Source: Hominisplanchenecus murintestinalis
GTDB lineage: Bacteria > Bacillota > Clostridia > Lachnospirales > Lachnospiraceae
Direction of reading: 5' to 3'
Length of the DNA: 64,000 nt
Assembly (NCBI GenBank): GCA_004793585.1
Contig: SRZB01000008.1
Coordinates: 1-64,000 of the forward strand
This document shows, piece after piece, positions 51,163-64,000 of this stretch. Each line of letters starts with the position of its first letter. Position 1 is the first letter of the stretch. The notes beneath the pieces are model-generated. The model did not search any database. It saw only the letters and a list, made by a program, of their open reading frames with translations, and had not been told where the DNA came from. The position numbers and the translations under genes were made by a program.

Positions 51163-51549
51163 CTATCTTTCATTCAGCACGATGGTGATGTGGCTCATCC
51201 TCTTTTCGATTCTGTATGCCCTTCCCTGTGCCCTCGGTCTGATTCTCTTCATTGTAGGACCTTTGTTTGCATAACACTCTTCTACATAAAGATTTGAAGC
51301 ATCCATCCCATTGTTATTCTCAGCGTTTGCAATCGCTGACTTTAATAATTTAGCAATTAATTCAGACGCATATCTCGGATTGTAGGTCACAATACCGAGC
51401 GCTGTCTGCACGTCTTTACCTCTAATGGCATCCAAAACAAAACATGCTTTCTGAACAGAAACCCTGGCATAAGATAACTTAGCCGACGGCCTTGTGTCCT
51501 TCTGTGCATTTCTCTCTCTCTTGATTTGGGATCTATGTCCTTTTGCCAT
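51163..51549 (-). CDS. rplV: 50S ribosomal protein L22
   Basis: 128 residues from MAKGHRSQIKRERN; AGGAGGTTTC precedes this ATG. The tunnel-lining hairpin (EECYANKGPTMKRIRPRAQG) is intact. Confidence 0.96.
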   Translation of the reverse strand: MAKGHRSQIKRERNAQKDTRPSAKLSYARVSVQKACFVLDAIRGKDVQTALGIVTYNPRYASELIAKLLKSAIANAENNNGMDASNLYVEECYANKGPTMKRIRPRAQGRAYRIEKRMSHITIVLNER

Positions 51550-51620
51550 GATGAAACCTCCTTTTTTCCTGTATTTCCCCATGTGTCTGGGGCGCCCCTC
51601 AGGGCGCTGTTTACCGTCTG

Positions 51621-51902
51621 TTAGCGAACGCCGGATTTCTTCTCGTCTTTGCCGTGTCCCCTGTAGGTCCTGGTTGCAACGAACTCTCCAAGCTTGTGCC
51701 CAACCATGTCCTCTGTAATATATACAGGCACATGCTTTCTGCCGTCATGGACTGCAATTGTATGTCCAACCATCTGTGGGAAGATTGTAGAACGGCGGGA
51801 CCAGGTCTTAATAACCTGCTTTTCACCTGCTGCGTTCATAGCGTCTACTTTTTTAAGTAAGCTTTCATCTGCAAATGGTCCTTTTTTCAGTGATCGAGCC
51901 AT
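51621..51902 (-). CDS. rpsS: 30S ribosomal protein S19
   Basis: 93 residues: [20 protein letters not shown] and [20 protein letters not shown]. Complete. Confidence 0.98.
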   Translation of the reverse strand: MARSLKKGPFADESLLKKVDAMNAAGEKQVIKTWSRRSTIFPQMVGHTIAVHDGRKHVPVYITEDMVGHKLGEFVATRTYRGHGKDEKKSGVR

Positions 51903-51933
51903 AGGTTCTAACCTCCTTATAATCTCTGATTGT

Positions 51934-52779
51934 TTAATTATTCAGCGCCTTACCGTCACGTCTTCTTACGATAAGCTTATTAGACTGCTTGTTCTTCTTC
52001 CTTGTCTTTAAGCCCAGCGCAGGTTTGCCCCAAGGTGTGCATGGACCCGGACGTCCGATACCTGTCTTACCTTCACCACCTCCGTGTGGATGGTCGTTGG
52101 GGTTCATGACGGAACCGCGGACAGTAGGTCTGATACCCATATGGCGCTTTCTTCCGGCCTTACCGATATTAATCAGGTTGTGGTCTGCGTTTCCTACTGT
52201 ACCGATTGTCGCGCGGCATACAACAGGAACCATCCTCATCTCGCCTGACGGCAGACGAAGCGTCGCATACTTGCCTTCCTTTGCCATAAGCTGCGCGGAG
52301 TTTCCTGCGGAACGAACCATCTGTCCGCCTTTTCCCGGATACAGCTCAATGTTATGAATCAGAGTACCGACAGGAATCTCTGATAACGGCAGACAGTTGC
52401 CAAGCCTTACCTCTGCTTCCGGCCCATTCATAATCTTCATGCCGACTTTCAGTCCGGCCGGCGCCAGTATATAGGATTTCTCGCCGTCTGCATAGCAGAT
52501 CAGCGCGATATTTGCTGTTCTGTTCGGATCGTACTCAATCGCAAGGACATTAGCCTGGATTCCGTCTTTCTTCCTCTTGAAATCCACCAGTCTATACTTT
52601 CTTCTGGAGCCGCCCCCGCGGTGTCTTACCGTAATCTTACCCTGGTTGTTACGTCCAGAGTTTTTCTGAAGGGATACTACCAGGCTCTTCTCCGGCGCTT
52701 TCTTTGTGATTTCTGAAAAATCAGAACCACTCATCTGTCTCCGGGAAGGTGTATATGGTTTATATGTCTTAATTCCCAT
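51934..52779 (-). CDS. rplB: 50S ribosomal protein L2
   Basis: 281 residues, slightly longer than usual at the N-terminus region. [20 protein letters not shown] and the peptidyl-transferase-centre motif [20 protein letters not shown] are present. Confidence 0.98.
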   Translation of the reverse strand: MGIKTYKPYTPSRRQMSGSDFSEITKKAPEKSLVVSLQKNSGRNNQGKITVRHRGGGSRRKYRLVDFKRKKDGIQANVLAIEYDPNRTANIALICYADGEKSYILAPAGLKVGMKIMNGPEAEVRLGNCLPLSEIPVGTLIHNIELYPGKGGQMVRSAGNSAQLMAKEGKYATLRLPSGEMRMVPVVCRATIGTVGNADHNLINIGKAGRKRHMGIRPTVRGSVMNPNDHPHGGGEGKTGIGRPGPCTPWGKPALGLKTRKKNKQSNKLIVRRRDGKALNN

Positions 52780-52869
52780 GATTCTTTCTCCTTTCGCCGC
52801 CCTGCCCTGTAACAGGAGGACGTTTCACATTTATTGTCACGCTTGTCTGCGTATGGTTTGAGGAAAATC

Positions 52870-53169
52870 TTACAGTCCCTCGAAAATTTCGATTTCCTTG
52901 CTTTCCTCTGTCAGAGCCACGATAGCTTTTTTCGTTTTTGCTGTCCTTCCGTAAACCATGCCGCGTCTTTTCTTCTTACCGTCAAGGTTCATGGTATTTA
53001 CGCTTTTTACCTTTGTGCCCTCAAACATTTTTTCAACGGCTTCTTTGATCTGGCTCTTTGTTGCTTCCGGGTGTACTAAGAAGGTATATTTCTTCTCAGC
53101 CATAGCGTTCATACTCTTTTCCGTTACAACCGGTTTAAGGATTACGTCGTAATACTGAATTGCTGCCAT
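52870..53169 (-). CDS. rplW: 50S ribosomal protein L23
   Basis: 99 residues: [20 protein letters not shown] and the beta-hairpin [20 protein letters not shown]. Its ATG overlaps the rplD stop by one base. 90 bases to rplB. Confidence 0.97.
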   Translation of the reverse strand: MAAIQYYDVILKPVVTEKSMNAMAEKKYTFLVHPEATKSQIKEAVEKMFEGTKVKSVNTMNLDGKKKRRGMVYGRTAKTKKAIVALTEESKEIEIFEGL

Positions 53170-53789
53170 TATGCGTACACCTCCTCAATTGCTGCCACAG
53201 CGTCCTTTGTCAGGACAAGAGTGTTATATTTCAAAATATCATATACGTTAATTGTTCCTGTGTGGGCTGTCTTGACATCCGGCAGGTTCCTTGCTGACAG
53301 TGCTACCGTCTGGTCTGCTTCCTTCGTGACAACCAGCGCTTTTTGGACATTCAGGCTGTCCAGTACGCCCTTCATTGCTTTTGTCTTAATCTCGGTAAGG
53401 CTCAGCTCATCCAGGACGAAAATCTTGTTTTCCTGGACTCTTGAAGTCAGGGCAGATTTCAGCGCGAACCTTTTTTCTTTCTTATTCATCTTGAAGGAAT
53501 AATCCCTTGGTACCGGAGCGAATACGGTTCCACCGCCTGTCCACTGCGGCGCCCTTGTTGAACCCTGCCTTGCATGGCCGGTTCCTTTCTGTCTCCACGG
53601 CTTTCTTCCGCCGCCGGAAACTTCGGAACGGGTCTTGGCTTTCTGTGTTCCCTGACGTTTGTTTGCAAGCTGGCTTACAACTGCCATGTGTACCAGATGT
53701 TCATTTACTTTTACACCGAATACAGCATCATTCAGCTCAATCGTGCCAACTTCTTTGCCTTCCATATTGTAAACAGATACGTTTGCCAT
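53169..53789 (-). CDS. rplD: 50S ribosomal protein L4
   Basis: 206 residues; [20 protein letters not shown] with the tunnel loop [19 protein letters not shown]. In other bacteria L4 represses its own operon; here the candidate target is the rpsJ leader. Confidence 0.97.
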   Translation of the reverse strand: MANVSVYNMEGKEVGTIELNDAVFGVKVNEHLVHMAVVSQLANKRQGTQKAKTRSEVSGGGRKPWRQKGTGHARQGSTRAPQWTGGGTVFAPVPRDYSFKMNKKEKRFALKSALTSRVQENKIFVLDELSLTEIKTKAMKGVLDSLNVQKALVVTKEADQTVALSARNLPDVKTAHTGTINVYDILKYNTLVLTKDAVAAIEEVYA

Positions 53790-53815
53790 CTGTATGTTCC
53801 TCCTTCCACAAAATC

Positions 53816-54451
53816 CTATTTACCGGACTTTACGCTTTCTTTAATCTTTACTAAAGATTTCTTAGGTCCCGGTACTGCGCCCTTTACTAAGAGAAGATTG
53901 TTCTCAGCATCCACTTTTACTACCTCAAGATTCTGGATAGTAACCTGCTTATTTCCCATCTGGCCGGGCATTTTCTTGCCCTTAAATACCTTACTTGGGT
54001 CAGAAGCCGAACCGTTAGAACCTGCATGGCGGTGGAACTTGGAACCATGAGTCATAGGTCCTCTGGACTGTCCATGTCTCTTGATGGCGCCCTGGAAACC
54101 TTTACCTTTTGAAATGGCAGTCGCGTCAATCTTATCTCCTGCCGTGAAAACATCGGCTTTGATTTCCTGTGCTACTGCATATCCTTCTGCGTCCTCAAGC
54201 TTGAACTCCCTTACATATCTCTTGTAGGAAACCCCTGCTTTGTCAAAATGTCCTTTCAGCGGCTTGTTCACCAGTTTTTCTCTCTTGTCAACAAAGCCTA
54301 CCTGAACTGCACTGTAACCGTCATTCTCTACTGTCTTTACCTGTGTCACTACACACGGTCCTGCCTGGAGTACGGTTACGGGAGTGAGAACTCCGTCCTC
54401 ATTGAAGATTTGAGTCATTCCGACTTTCGTAGCTAAAATTGCTTTCTTCAT
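53816..54451 (-). CDS. rplC: 50S ribosomal protein L3
   Basis: 211 residues; [20 protein letters not shown] start and the conserved loop [26 protein letters not shown] precedes the ATG. Separated from rpsJ by an unusually long 147-base gap. Confidence 0.98.
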   Translation of the reverse strand: MKKAILATKVGMTQIFNEDGVLTPVTVLQAGPCVVTQVKTVENDGYSAVQVGFVDKREKLVNKPLKGHFDKAGVSYKRYVREFKLEDAEGYAVAQEIKADVFTAGDKIDATAISKGKGFQGAIKRHGQSRGPMTHGSKFHRHAGSNGSASDPSKVFKGKKMPGQMGNKQVTIQNLEVVKVDAENNLLLVKGAVPGPKKSLVKIKESVKSGK

Positions 54452-54598
54452 GATTTACCTCCTGTTTTTCTACAGCGGATTTGGCCCGCTCGGAAATTGA
54501 ACTGCACCAAATCATCCTAGTCAAACAGTTAATATAAGTGGAACATATCGTTACTTCTATATCAACCTTTTAGGATAATTTCATTCTTGCGATGCTGC
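54452..54598 (-). other. 147-base spacer between rpsJ and rplC
   Basis: Contains a small hairpin AGCGG/CCGCT (about 54475-54495) shortly before the rplC ribosome site and AT-rich sequence otherwise. No gene seen. Normal clusters have tens of bases here. Confidence 0.4.
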
Positions 54599-54916
54599 CT
54601 ATTTGGTCTTCATCTTGATGTCGATGTAAACGCCGGCCGGCATTTCCAGCCTTGACAGTGCATCCACCGTCTTCTGCGTTGGAGTCATAATGTCAATCAG
54701 TCTCTTATGTGTTCTCTGCTCGAACTGCTCTCTGGAGTCTTTGTACTTGTGTACAGCCCTCAGAATCGTGATAACCTCTTTCTTTGTCGGAAGGGGTACC
54801 GGTCCGCTCACCTTTGAACCGTTTTTCTTTACAGTTTCAATGATTTTCTTAGCAGATGCATCAATCAGCTGATGATCATATGCCTTCAATGTGATACGCA
54901 TTACTTGACTTGCCAT
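54599..54916 (-). CDS. rpsJ: 30S ribosomal protein S10
   Basis: 105 residues; [20 protein letters not shown] and the NusE-type loop [20 protein letters not shown]. It is also the NusE antitermination factor. First gene of the S10-spc cluster, behind a long structured leader; AGGAGG precedes the ATG. Confidence 0.98.
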   Translation of the reverse strand: MASQVMRITLKAYDHQLIDASAKKIIETVKKNGSKVSGPVPLPTKKEVITILRAVHKYKDSREQFEQRTHKRLIDIMTPTQKTVDALSRLEMPAGVYIDIKMKTK

Positions 54917-55147
54917 AAAAAAAGTCGCCTCCTATTCGCACTTGATTTCAGTACGACAAGCGGTGACTGCACACTCTCCCGTGTGTATCATGAGATACTA
55001 CACGTTGTTCCCGGGCTTTGCCGGGCAGTTATATTGTACAGTGACTTGTCGCCAGTTTCATAACTTGACATTCGCTCCACGGAAAACCTGCGGTTTTCGA
55101 TCCGCAGCAACCTCACGCTTCTACGCTATCAAGGTCACAACGTCTTG
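54917..55147 (-). promoter_or_regulatory. structured leader of the S10 operon
   Basis: About 225 bases of leader. CGACAAG (54954-54960) pairs with CTTGTCG (55045-55051) around two hairpins: GTGTGTATC/GATACTACAC (54981-55003) and CCCGG/CCGGG (55010-55025), i.e. a three-way junction. A further CTGCGG/CCGCAG hairpin lies at 55088-55107. Likely site of ribosomal-protein feedback; class not recognised. Confidence 0.6.
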
Positions 55148-55176
55148 ATTATAAAGGAAAACCCTTGTATTGGCAA
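55148..55176 (-). promoter_or_regulatory. promoter of the S10-spc cluster
   Basis: Minus strand TTGCCA (55176-55171), 17 bases, TATAAT (55153-55148). The -35 lies inside the terminator hairpin of the upstream gene. Confidence 0.75.
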
Positions 55177-55185
55177 GGGTTTTCC
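55156..55185 (-). terminator. terminator of the broken secreted-protein gene
   Basis: GGAAAACCCTTG (55156-55167) and CAAGGGTTTTCC (55174-55185), a 12-base perfect stem with TTTATAAT after it on the minus strand. 35 bases after the upstream stop codon. Confidence 0.8.
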
Positions 55186-55220
55186 AGAAAAAATTGTTTT
55201 TTTTTCAATACATTATCCTG

Positions 55221-56056
55221 TCACTTCCTGATCAGGATAAGTTTCGGGAGTTTCTTATTTTTTAAAGTGGTCTTATTCCCATACTTGTCGCAAGCTTCCA
55301 CACAAATCAGCCGAAGCTTTCCCTTTTTCCCAAACTCTGAAGCAGAAAGCGTGTATTCATAGCGGCTTTTCTTCCTATTATAAATCATGTCCCCATAAAG
55401 CAGTTCTTTTGTGGCAGTATTTTTCCAAACGCAGGCCACATACCGCATTGGGCTTTTGTCGCTGGCTTTCACATAAAGTTTCGCTTTTCCTTTTTTCTTT
55501 ACAGTCTTCTTGGTCAGAGCTATGCTCTTTTTACGTACTACGGGAGCTTTCCCGTCAGCCTTTGTGCCCTGTACGGTGAATTCAGAAAAAGACAAATCAT
55601 CCACAACGCTTGTAAGCGAGCCTCCCTGACCCAGCACCTTTATACCATCCCATTCCTGCATCAAGCTTGTCACTTTTGCATAGGAATATGAATCTGGAAA
55701 TAGAATATGATCAATCTTCCACTTCCCCGGCTGCATCCCTTCCTCAATCTTCAGTTCGCCATGAAAAATATTATCCTCCGAAGAGCGCTCAATATCCTGA
55801 ACTATTTTCTGATCACCCTCTGAGCCCCAAGTAACCCTTGCCACTTCGCTCCCCAATGCCATTGATTTAATATGCGTATTTTTAACTAAAAAACTGTATT
55901 GCAGGGTGTCGCCTTTTTGCAATTGGGCGCGCTGATTTTCCCACCCTGAATGGGTTCTGCGTCTATCTGTACGTTCGTCCCTGACGCGCTTACCGGAAGA
56001 GCAAAAGTTACACATCCCAATAATAACGCTGCTGTCATTCCTTTTACCTTTCCCAT
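55221..56056 (-). pseudogene. secreted Ig-like domain protein with an internal frameshift
   Basis: The first frame starts at ATG 56056 behind GGAAGGAG and encodes a signal peptide (TAALLLGCVTFALPVSASGT) and a short mature N-terminus ending GGKISAP. The homologous continuation QLQKGDTLQYSFLVKNTHIK lies in the next frame and runs to the stop at 55221; the switch is near 55930. Neither frame alone gives a signal peptide plus body. The C-terminal part (about 100 residues, ALTKKTVKKKGKAKLYVKAS) looks like a bacterial Ig-type domain. One base too few, or two too many, would explain it. Real decay, programmed frameshift or assembly error are all possible. Confidence 0.7.
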
Positions 56057-56350
56057 ACTGTCTCTCCTTCCTGTCTTTTCAAAAAATGTTTCAACTTTCA
56101 TTTCTTAAATCATTATCACCAGAATCACCCAACCGTTTCTCCTACATATACTTTTTTAACTATACCTTCTATTTCTATAAATTATATATATCATCCCTTA
56201 ACTTATTTATCAATACTGCATAAGTATTTTTATCTGGTTTACTTTTTATTATATATTTTGACATTATTTTAATATTTACGCAAGAACTCCAGCCCAAATC
56301 AATAATATAACACTAACAACACTGTATCTTCTGTTTATTCCTGTCTCCTC
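56057..56350. other. AT-rich gene-free stretch
   Basis: Upstream of the broken secreted-protein gene. Very AT-rich, with no convincing reading frame. A promoter for that gene should lie here but none stands out. Confidence 0.4.
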
Positions 56351-56352
56351 AA

Positions 56353-56411
56353 AAAAACACTCCTCTCTGATAAGAATTTTCACATTTTAATTCTTATCAA
56401 AAAGGAGTTTC
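56353..56411 (-). terminator. terminator after ywmB
   Basis: GATAAGAATT/AATTCTTATC (56369-56378, 56389-56398), extended outward by AAACACTCCT/AGGAGTTT with a short internal loop. 17 bases after the ywmB-like stop. Confidence 0.75.
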
Positions 56412-56427
56412 TTTGTAACAGTTCAGC

Positions 56428-57180
56428 CTATGGCTTCACTGTTACGGAATCCAGCCCAACCGCCGGAACCGCCACATACACATAAGTCTTATCGTCATTC
56501 ACACTGTAATGCATGGCGATGTTCACATTAAACGGCTCGCCTTCATGCATCTCATAGTCAAAAATCCACGGCGTATACCCGTAAATCGTATAAAGCTGCA
56601 TCTCTCGATTTTCCGATACCACCCGGGCATTCATGCTTTCCAGAAAATCGTCTGCAACTGCATTTCTCTCTTCTAAGGACAGCTTGCCCTGATAGCTCCC
56701 GATAATATTCGCAGAGCTTTTACTATTTTCTCCGTAAGGTTCCATCAGGCTTTCCAGTTTCTCCCGATAGGCATACGCATCCACCATATCCCCTTCCATA
56801 GTAATGTTTATAATAACATACTGGCTGATTTCGCCCTCAACATCGGCAGTAATGAAGCGCAGGACAGATTTCGCATTGCTTCCCTCTTTCGTGAGACGGG
56901 TTTCTTCCCTGTTTTCGTCATACCTGCGGGTAACTTCGATGTTTTCCGTAATCCCCAGCCCTTCCGCGATATGGCGCAGAAATTTCTCCTGATCCTCAGA
57001 TTCCAGAAATTCTTTTTTATAAACGCCGTAATATTCTACGGCTCCTGTCTGCTCCTGCTCTCCAATCCTCGCGAACACCCCGGCAACTTTCTCTTCTTCC
57101 TGTTCGTGCCCCTGCGCCAACTGCCCTACAGCCAGAATCCACAAGAGAAACAGGGAAACCAGCCATCGCTTTTTCAACAT
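56428..57180 (-). CDS. YwmB-family secreted protein
   Basis: 250 residues. Signal peptide KKRWLVSLFLLWILAVGQLA, then the YwmB (TATA-binding-like) fold: VAGVFARIGEQEQTGAVEYY at the start of the mature part and a second repeat from VADDFLESMNARVVSENREM. The family is found in Clostridia and Bacillus, where ywmB sits near murA/spoIID and the atp operon. Function unknown; an envelope or sporulation link is suspected. It lies about 150 bases downstream of atpC with no clear promoter between, so it may be read with the atp operon. Confidence 0.75.
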   Translation of the reverse strand: MLKKRWLVSLFLLWILAVGQLAQGHEQEEEKVAGVFARIGEQEQTGAVEYYGVYKKEFLESEDQEKFLRHIAEGLGITENIEVTRRYDENREETRLTKEGSNAKSVLRFITADVEGEISQYVIINITMEGDMVDAYAYREKLESLMEPYGENSKSSANIIGSYQGKLSLEERNAVADDFLESMNARVVSENREMQLYTIYGYTPWIFDYEMHEGEPFNVNIAMHYSVNDDKTYVYVAVPAVGLDSVTVKP

Positions 57181-57331
57181 AAAAATCCCTCCGTCCGGTT
57201 ATCTCTAATCCGCATCTGTCCAGAGCTGTCTTAAAATACTCTGCTCTGAACTGTTACATCTTATGATAACCAAACGGAGGGATTTTATACAAAATACCTC
57301 TCAGTATTATAAAGCAAACGGTAACTCCATA

Positions 57332-57745
57332 CTACCCTCTCCTGGATGCGTCAATACGCGCCAGAGCCCTGTGGAGCGCCAGCTCCGCACGGGTCAGGTT
57401 GATATTTGAATCATGCATCTGCATCCGGCGTTCTGCCCTCACCTTCGCTTCTTCGGCGCGGTTCAAATCGATTTCATTCGGCCACTCTGCCGCCTCTGCC
57501 ATAATGCTGATTTTATCCGGAAGGATTTCGATAAATCCCTCATGGAGAGCCGCCGCCCGCTGCCCTTCATCATCCTTGATGATGAGAAGGCCGGGGTCTA
57601 AAATCATTGTCATAGGAATATGTCTTTTGTAAATTCCCACCTGGCCTTCTGTGGTATTCAGCTCTATCATAGAAGCTTCACCCTGAAAAAACACCCTGTC
57701 AGGACACACGATTTCCAATTCGAAATATTTGTCAGCTGCCATCAC
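57332..57745 (-). CDS. atpC: ATP synthase epsilon subunit
   Basis: 137 residues; beta-sandwich N-domain (FELEIVCPDRVFFQGEASMI) and C-terminal helical hairpin (AEEAKVRAERRMQMHDSNIN). Rotor and inhibitory subunit of F1. Last of the atp genes, 8 bases after atpD. Confidence 0.96.
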   Translation of the reverse strand: MMAADKYFELEIVCPDRVFFQGEASMIELNTTEGQVGIYKRHIPMTMILDPGLLIIKDDEGQRAAALHEGFIEILPDKISIMAEAAEWPNEIDLNRAEEAKVRAERRMQMHDSNINLTRAELALHRALARIDASRRG

Positions 57746-57753
57746 TGCACCCC

Positions 57754-59166
<1,413 letters not shown>

Positions 59167-59234
59167 TTAACGCGTCATCTTGGTAGATTTGGAAGTTTAC
59201 TTCCAAACTTTTTCTATCTCACTCCTAAACAAAC

Positions 59235-60092
59235 CTAACTGATTGCTTCCGCCCCGGCGATGATTTCCGTCAGCTCCTGCGTAATAGAGCCCTGCCTTGC
59301 CCTGTTGTACTGAAGGGTCAGGCTGTCAATCATCTCTTCCGCATTGCTGGTTGCCGCGTCCATAGCCTGCATTCTGGCCCCATTCTCACTGGCGGCTGCT
59401 TCCACCAACGCGCCGTACAAAAGGCTCGCCAGGTATTTCGGGATAATAATATCCAGCGCCTCCTCCTCGGACGGCTCGTAGTTCATAGGCGTCTTTGCCT
59501 CTTCCACTGAAAGCTCGGCCTCGGAAAACTCAACCGGGAGCAGCTTCATCAGCTTCGGCTCATGCACCACTGTATTTTTGAAAGAAGTATAGGCGAGATA
59601 AATCTCTCCCACACGCTCCTCGGCAAAGTCCTCGAGCAGTCTCTGTCCGATACGCTTCGCGTCGGAAAACAGAGGGGCGTTGATGACGTCGCTGTAATCC
59701 TCCGCCACCTGATACCCCTGCTTTTCCAGGCTGTCCCTGCCCTTCCTTCCGATTGTGTAAAGCAGCACGTCCTCTTTTTTCAGACTGCTTCCGGTAACCA
59801 GCTTCGTCACGTTGGAATTGTACCCTCCTGCCAGACCCCGGTTCGAGGTAATGACAACTACCGCCTTTTTCTCGGATGCGCCGGATTTTAAATATGGATA
59901 GTCCAGACTTCCCGAGCGCGCCAGCATAGAGGTTACTGTATTATACATATATTGGAAATACGGCCTGGAGTTCTCGGCCCTTTCCTTTGTTTTCTGAAGC
60001 TTCACAGTCGAAACCAGCTTCATGGCCTTCGTAATCTGGCTTGTACTGGTGATACTGTTTTTCCGCCTCTGAATGTCTCTCATAGAAGCCAT
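59235..60092 (-). CDS. atpG: ATP synthase gamma subunit
   Basis: 285 residues; central shaft. N-terminal helix (MRDIQRRKNSITSTSQITKA then MKLVSTVKL), TSNRGLAGGYNSNVTK and C-terminal AMDAATSNAEEMIDSLTLQY are conserved. Confidence 0.97.
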   Translation of the reverse strand: MASMRDIQRRKNSITSTSQITKAMKLVSTVKLQKTKERAENSRPYFQYMYNTVTSMLARSGSLDYPYLKSGASEKKAVVVITSNRGLAGGYNSNVTKLVTGSSLKKEDVLLYTIGRKGRDSLEKQGYQVAEDYSDVINAPLFSDAKRIGQRLLEDFAEERVGEIYLAYTSFKNTVVHEPKLMKLLPVEFSEAELSVEEAKTPMNYEPSEEEALDIIIPKYLASLLYGALVEAAASENGARMQAMDAATSNAEEMIDSLTLQYNRARQGSITQELTEIIAGAEAIS

Positions 60093-60109
60093 TTCGTCTC
60101 ACCCCTCTT

Positions 60110-62177
<2,068 letters not shown>

Positions 62178-62190
<13 letters not shown>

Positions 62191-62693
62191 GTCTCTTCAC
62201 CTATCTCCTTCAGGGTTTCTTCCACCAGATTGTCCTGGAGCTGTGCGTCCACTGTCCGGTTCACAACTTTCTGTGCCATCAGCGCGGCCACTTTGATGAT
62301 TTCTTTCTTCATATCATCTGCAGCGGCTTTCTTCTCCAGCTCTGCCTGTCTGTTTGCCCTTTCTATGATTCCGGATGCCTCTTTCTTAGCCTCATCAATA
62401 ATCTTCGCTTCATTCTGCAAAGCTTTCTGCCTGGCCTCGCTCAAAATGGCTTCCGCCTCTTTCTCGATTTCCCTGATTTTCCCGTCATAATCCGCTTTCA
62501 GCGCCGCTGCTTCTTCTTTATCTTTCTTCGCTGAATCAATATCGTCTCTAATCTTATCCTGCCTCTTTTTCAAAAACTCCCTCGCCGGGTTAAACAGCAG
62601 GTAGGACAGAAAAGCAAACATCACTAGCACGGAAATCATCAGCAGCACCGCATCATGGATTAACTGAGGGTCCAGGTTGAACAATCGTTCCAA
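62178..62693 (-). CDS. atpF: ATP synthase b subunit
   Basis: 171 residues; one N-terminal membrane helix (LMISVLVMFAFLSYLLFNPA) and a long charged coiled coil (KKDKEEAAALKADYDGKIRE onward). Stator stalk. Confidence 0.95.
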
Positions 62694-62766
62694 GAGCCCG
62701 CCTCCTCTCTAAATAAATATGTCTCTTATATTCTCATGCTGCCCGCCATGCGGACATGGCTGCAGC

Positions 62767-63782
<1,016 letters not shown>

Positions 63783-63786
63783 ACTC

Positions 63787-64000
63787 TCACCTCTCTTTCG
63801 CTTCCTTTTTATGAATCAGCCTGTGCAGTACAGGCTGGAAATATGCCCCAAACTTCAATGTGAACAACCCTGCAAATACAGCTATCGGGCTCCCCAGACG
63901 CAGCAGATATGCCACGCCAAAAAGAACCAGCACCATTCCCATCCGAAGCACGGACATTTTCTGCATGTAGCTCTTCGCATCTGTCTCCGTACGCTCAAGC
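63787..64000 (-). CDS. ATP synthase subunit I (AtpI/DUF-type), partial
   Basis: The window ends inside this gene; its last 70 codons read LERTETDAKSYMQKMSVLRM and then a two-helix part ending HRLIHKKEAKER with TGA at 63787-63789. The helix MGMVLVLFGVAYLL and position directly before atpB identify it as the small subunit I assembly factor of Firmicute atp operons. The start is beyond the window. Confidence 0.8.
   Translation of the reverse strand, partial: LERTETDAKSYMQKMSVLRMGMVLVLFGVAYLLRLGSPIAVFAGLFTLKFGAYFQPVLHRLIHKKEAKER

Noticed and set aside
54946..55090. Leader of rpsJ as another copy of the dispersed repeat
   Set aside because: It shares only a short GCCGGGCAGTTA-like stretch with the repeat tail and lacks the CAAATTGCGG core.

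Overview
The window looks like a chromosome segment of a Gram-positive anaerobe of the class Clostridia, most likely Lachnospiraceae. This rests on gene content: a zinc-type S14, a T-box metG, ywmB near the atp operon, HprK, a radical SAM/DUF4130 pair, a rubrerythrin remnant, an ArsP_2-type permease and a KOW gene beside map. Genus is not assigned. Almost every gene is on the minus strand; plus-strand genes are only an XRE regulator, a rubrerythrin remnant, an acetyltransferase/methyltransferase pair and an MntP/YtaF-like gene.

Layout. 1-2.63 kb is the end of an integrated mobile element (membrane protein, XRE regulator, small ORF, tyrosine integrase, arm-site repeats). It abuts the last 32 codons of a chromosomal rubrerythrin gene, so the element probably sits inside that gene. 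3.0-4.7 kb holds an unrecognised operon for a secreted protein and a lipoprotein. 4.8-8.75 kb is a T-box-controlled metG-tatD-ksgA operon. 8.9-14.0 kb holds a nuclease-helicase fusion, a histidine-less HPr paralogue, and a radical SAM plus DUF4130 gene pair behind a promoter covered by three LexA-like boxes. 14.3-20.1 kb is mixed: a GNAT gene, a broken metallophosphoesterase, a DUF6472 gene, a YgjP-type metallopeptidase, a LacI regulator and a large FN3 secreted protein. 20.3-29.9 kb has rplJL with an L10 leader, putP, proC-M18 peptidase, a GNAT/methyltransferase pair, two metal-export-type membrane proteins and glucokinase. 30.0-32.2 kb is an AT-richer pair (SAMHD1/YwfO-like HD protein plus YwgA/Panacea-like protein). 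32.2-37.1 kb is hprK and a pfk-dnaX-ybaB-recR run. 37.2-39.7 kb is panD-panC plus a BASS transporter. 39.9-41.9 kb is a BlaI/BlaR1-like module that ends in a small secreted peptide. 42.0-55.2 kb is the S10-spc ribosomal cluster, cut off after infA. 55.2-57.2 kb holds a frameshifted secreted protein and ywmB. 57.3-64 kb is the F1Fo ATP synthase operon, whose c subunit carries Na+-binding residues.

Points most worth following up: the SOS-like control of the radical SAM/DUF4130 pair, the BlaI/M56/secreted peptide module, the HD plus YwgA-like pair, a dispersed repeat with a CAAATTGCGGTTTG core, a structured leader before rpsJ, and the element junction in rubrerythrin. No CRISPR array, rRNA or tRNA gene was recognised. 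Homology calls come from reading motifs, not from database searches.
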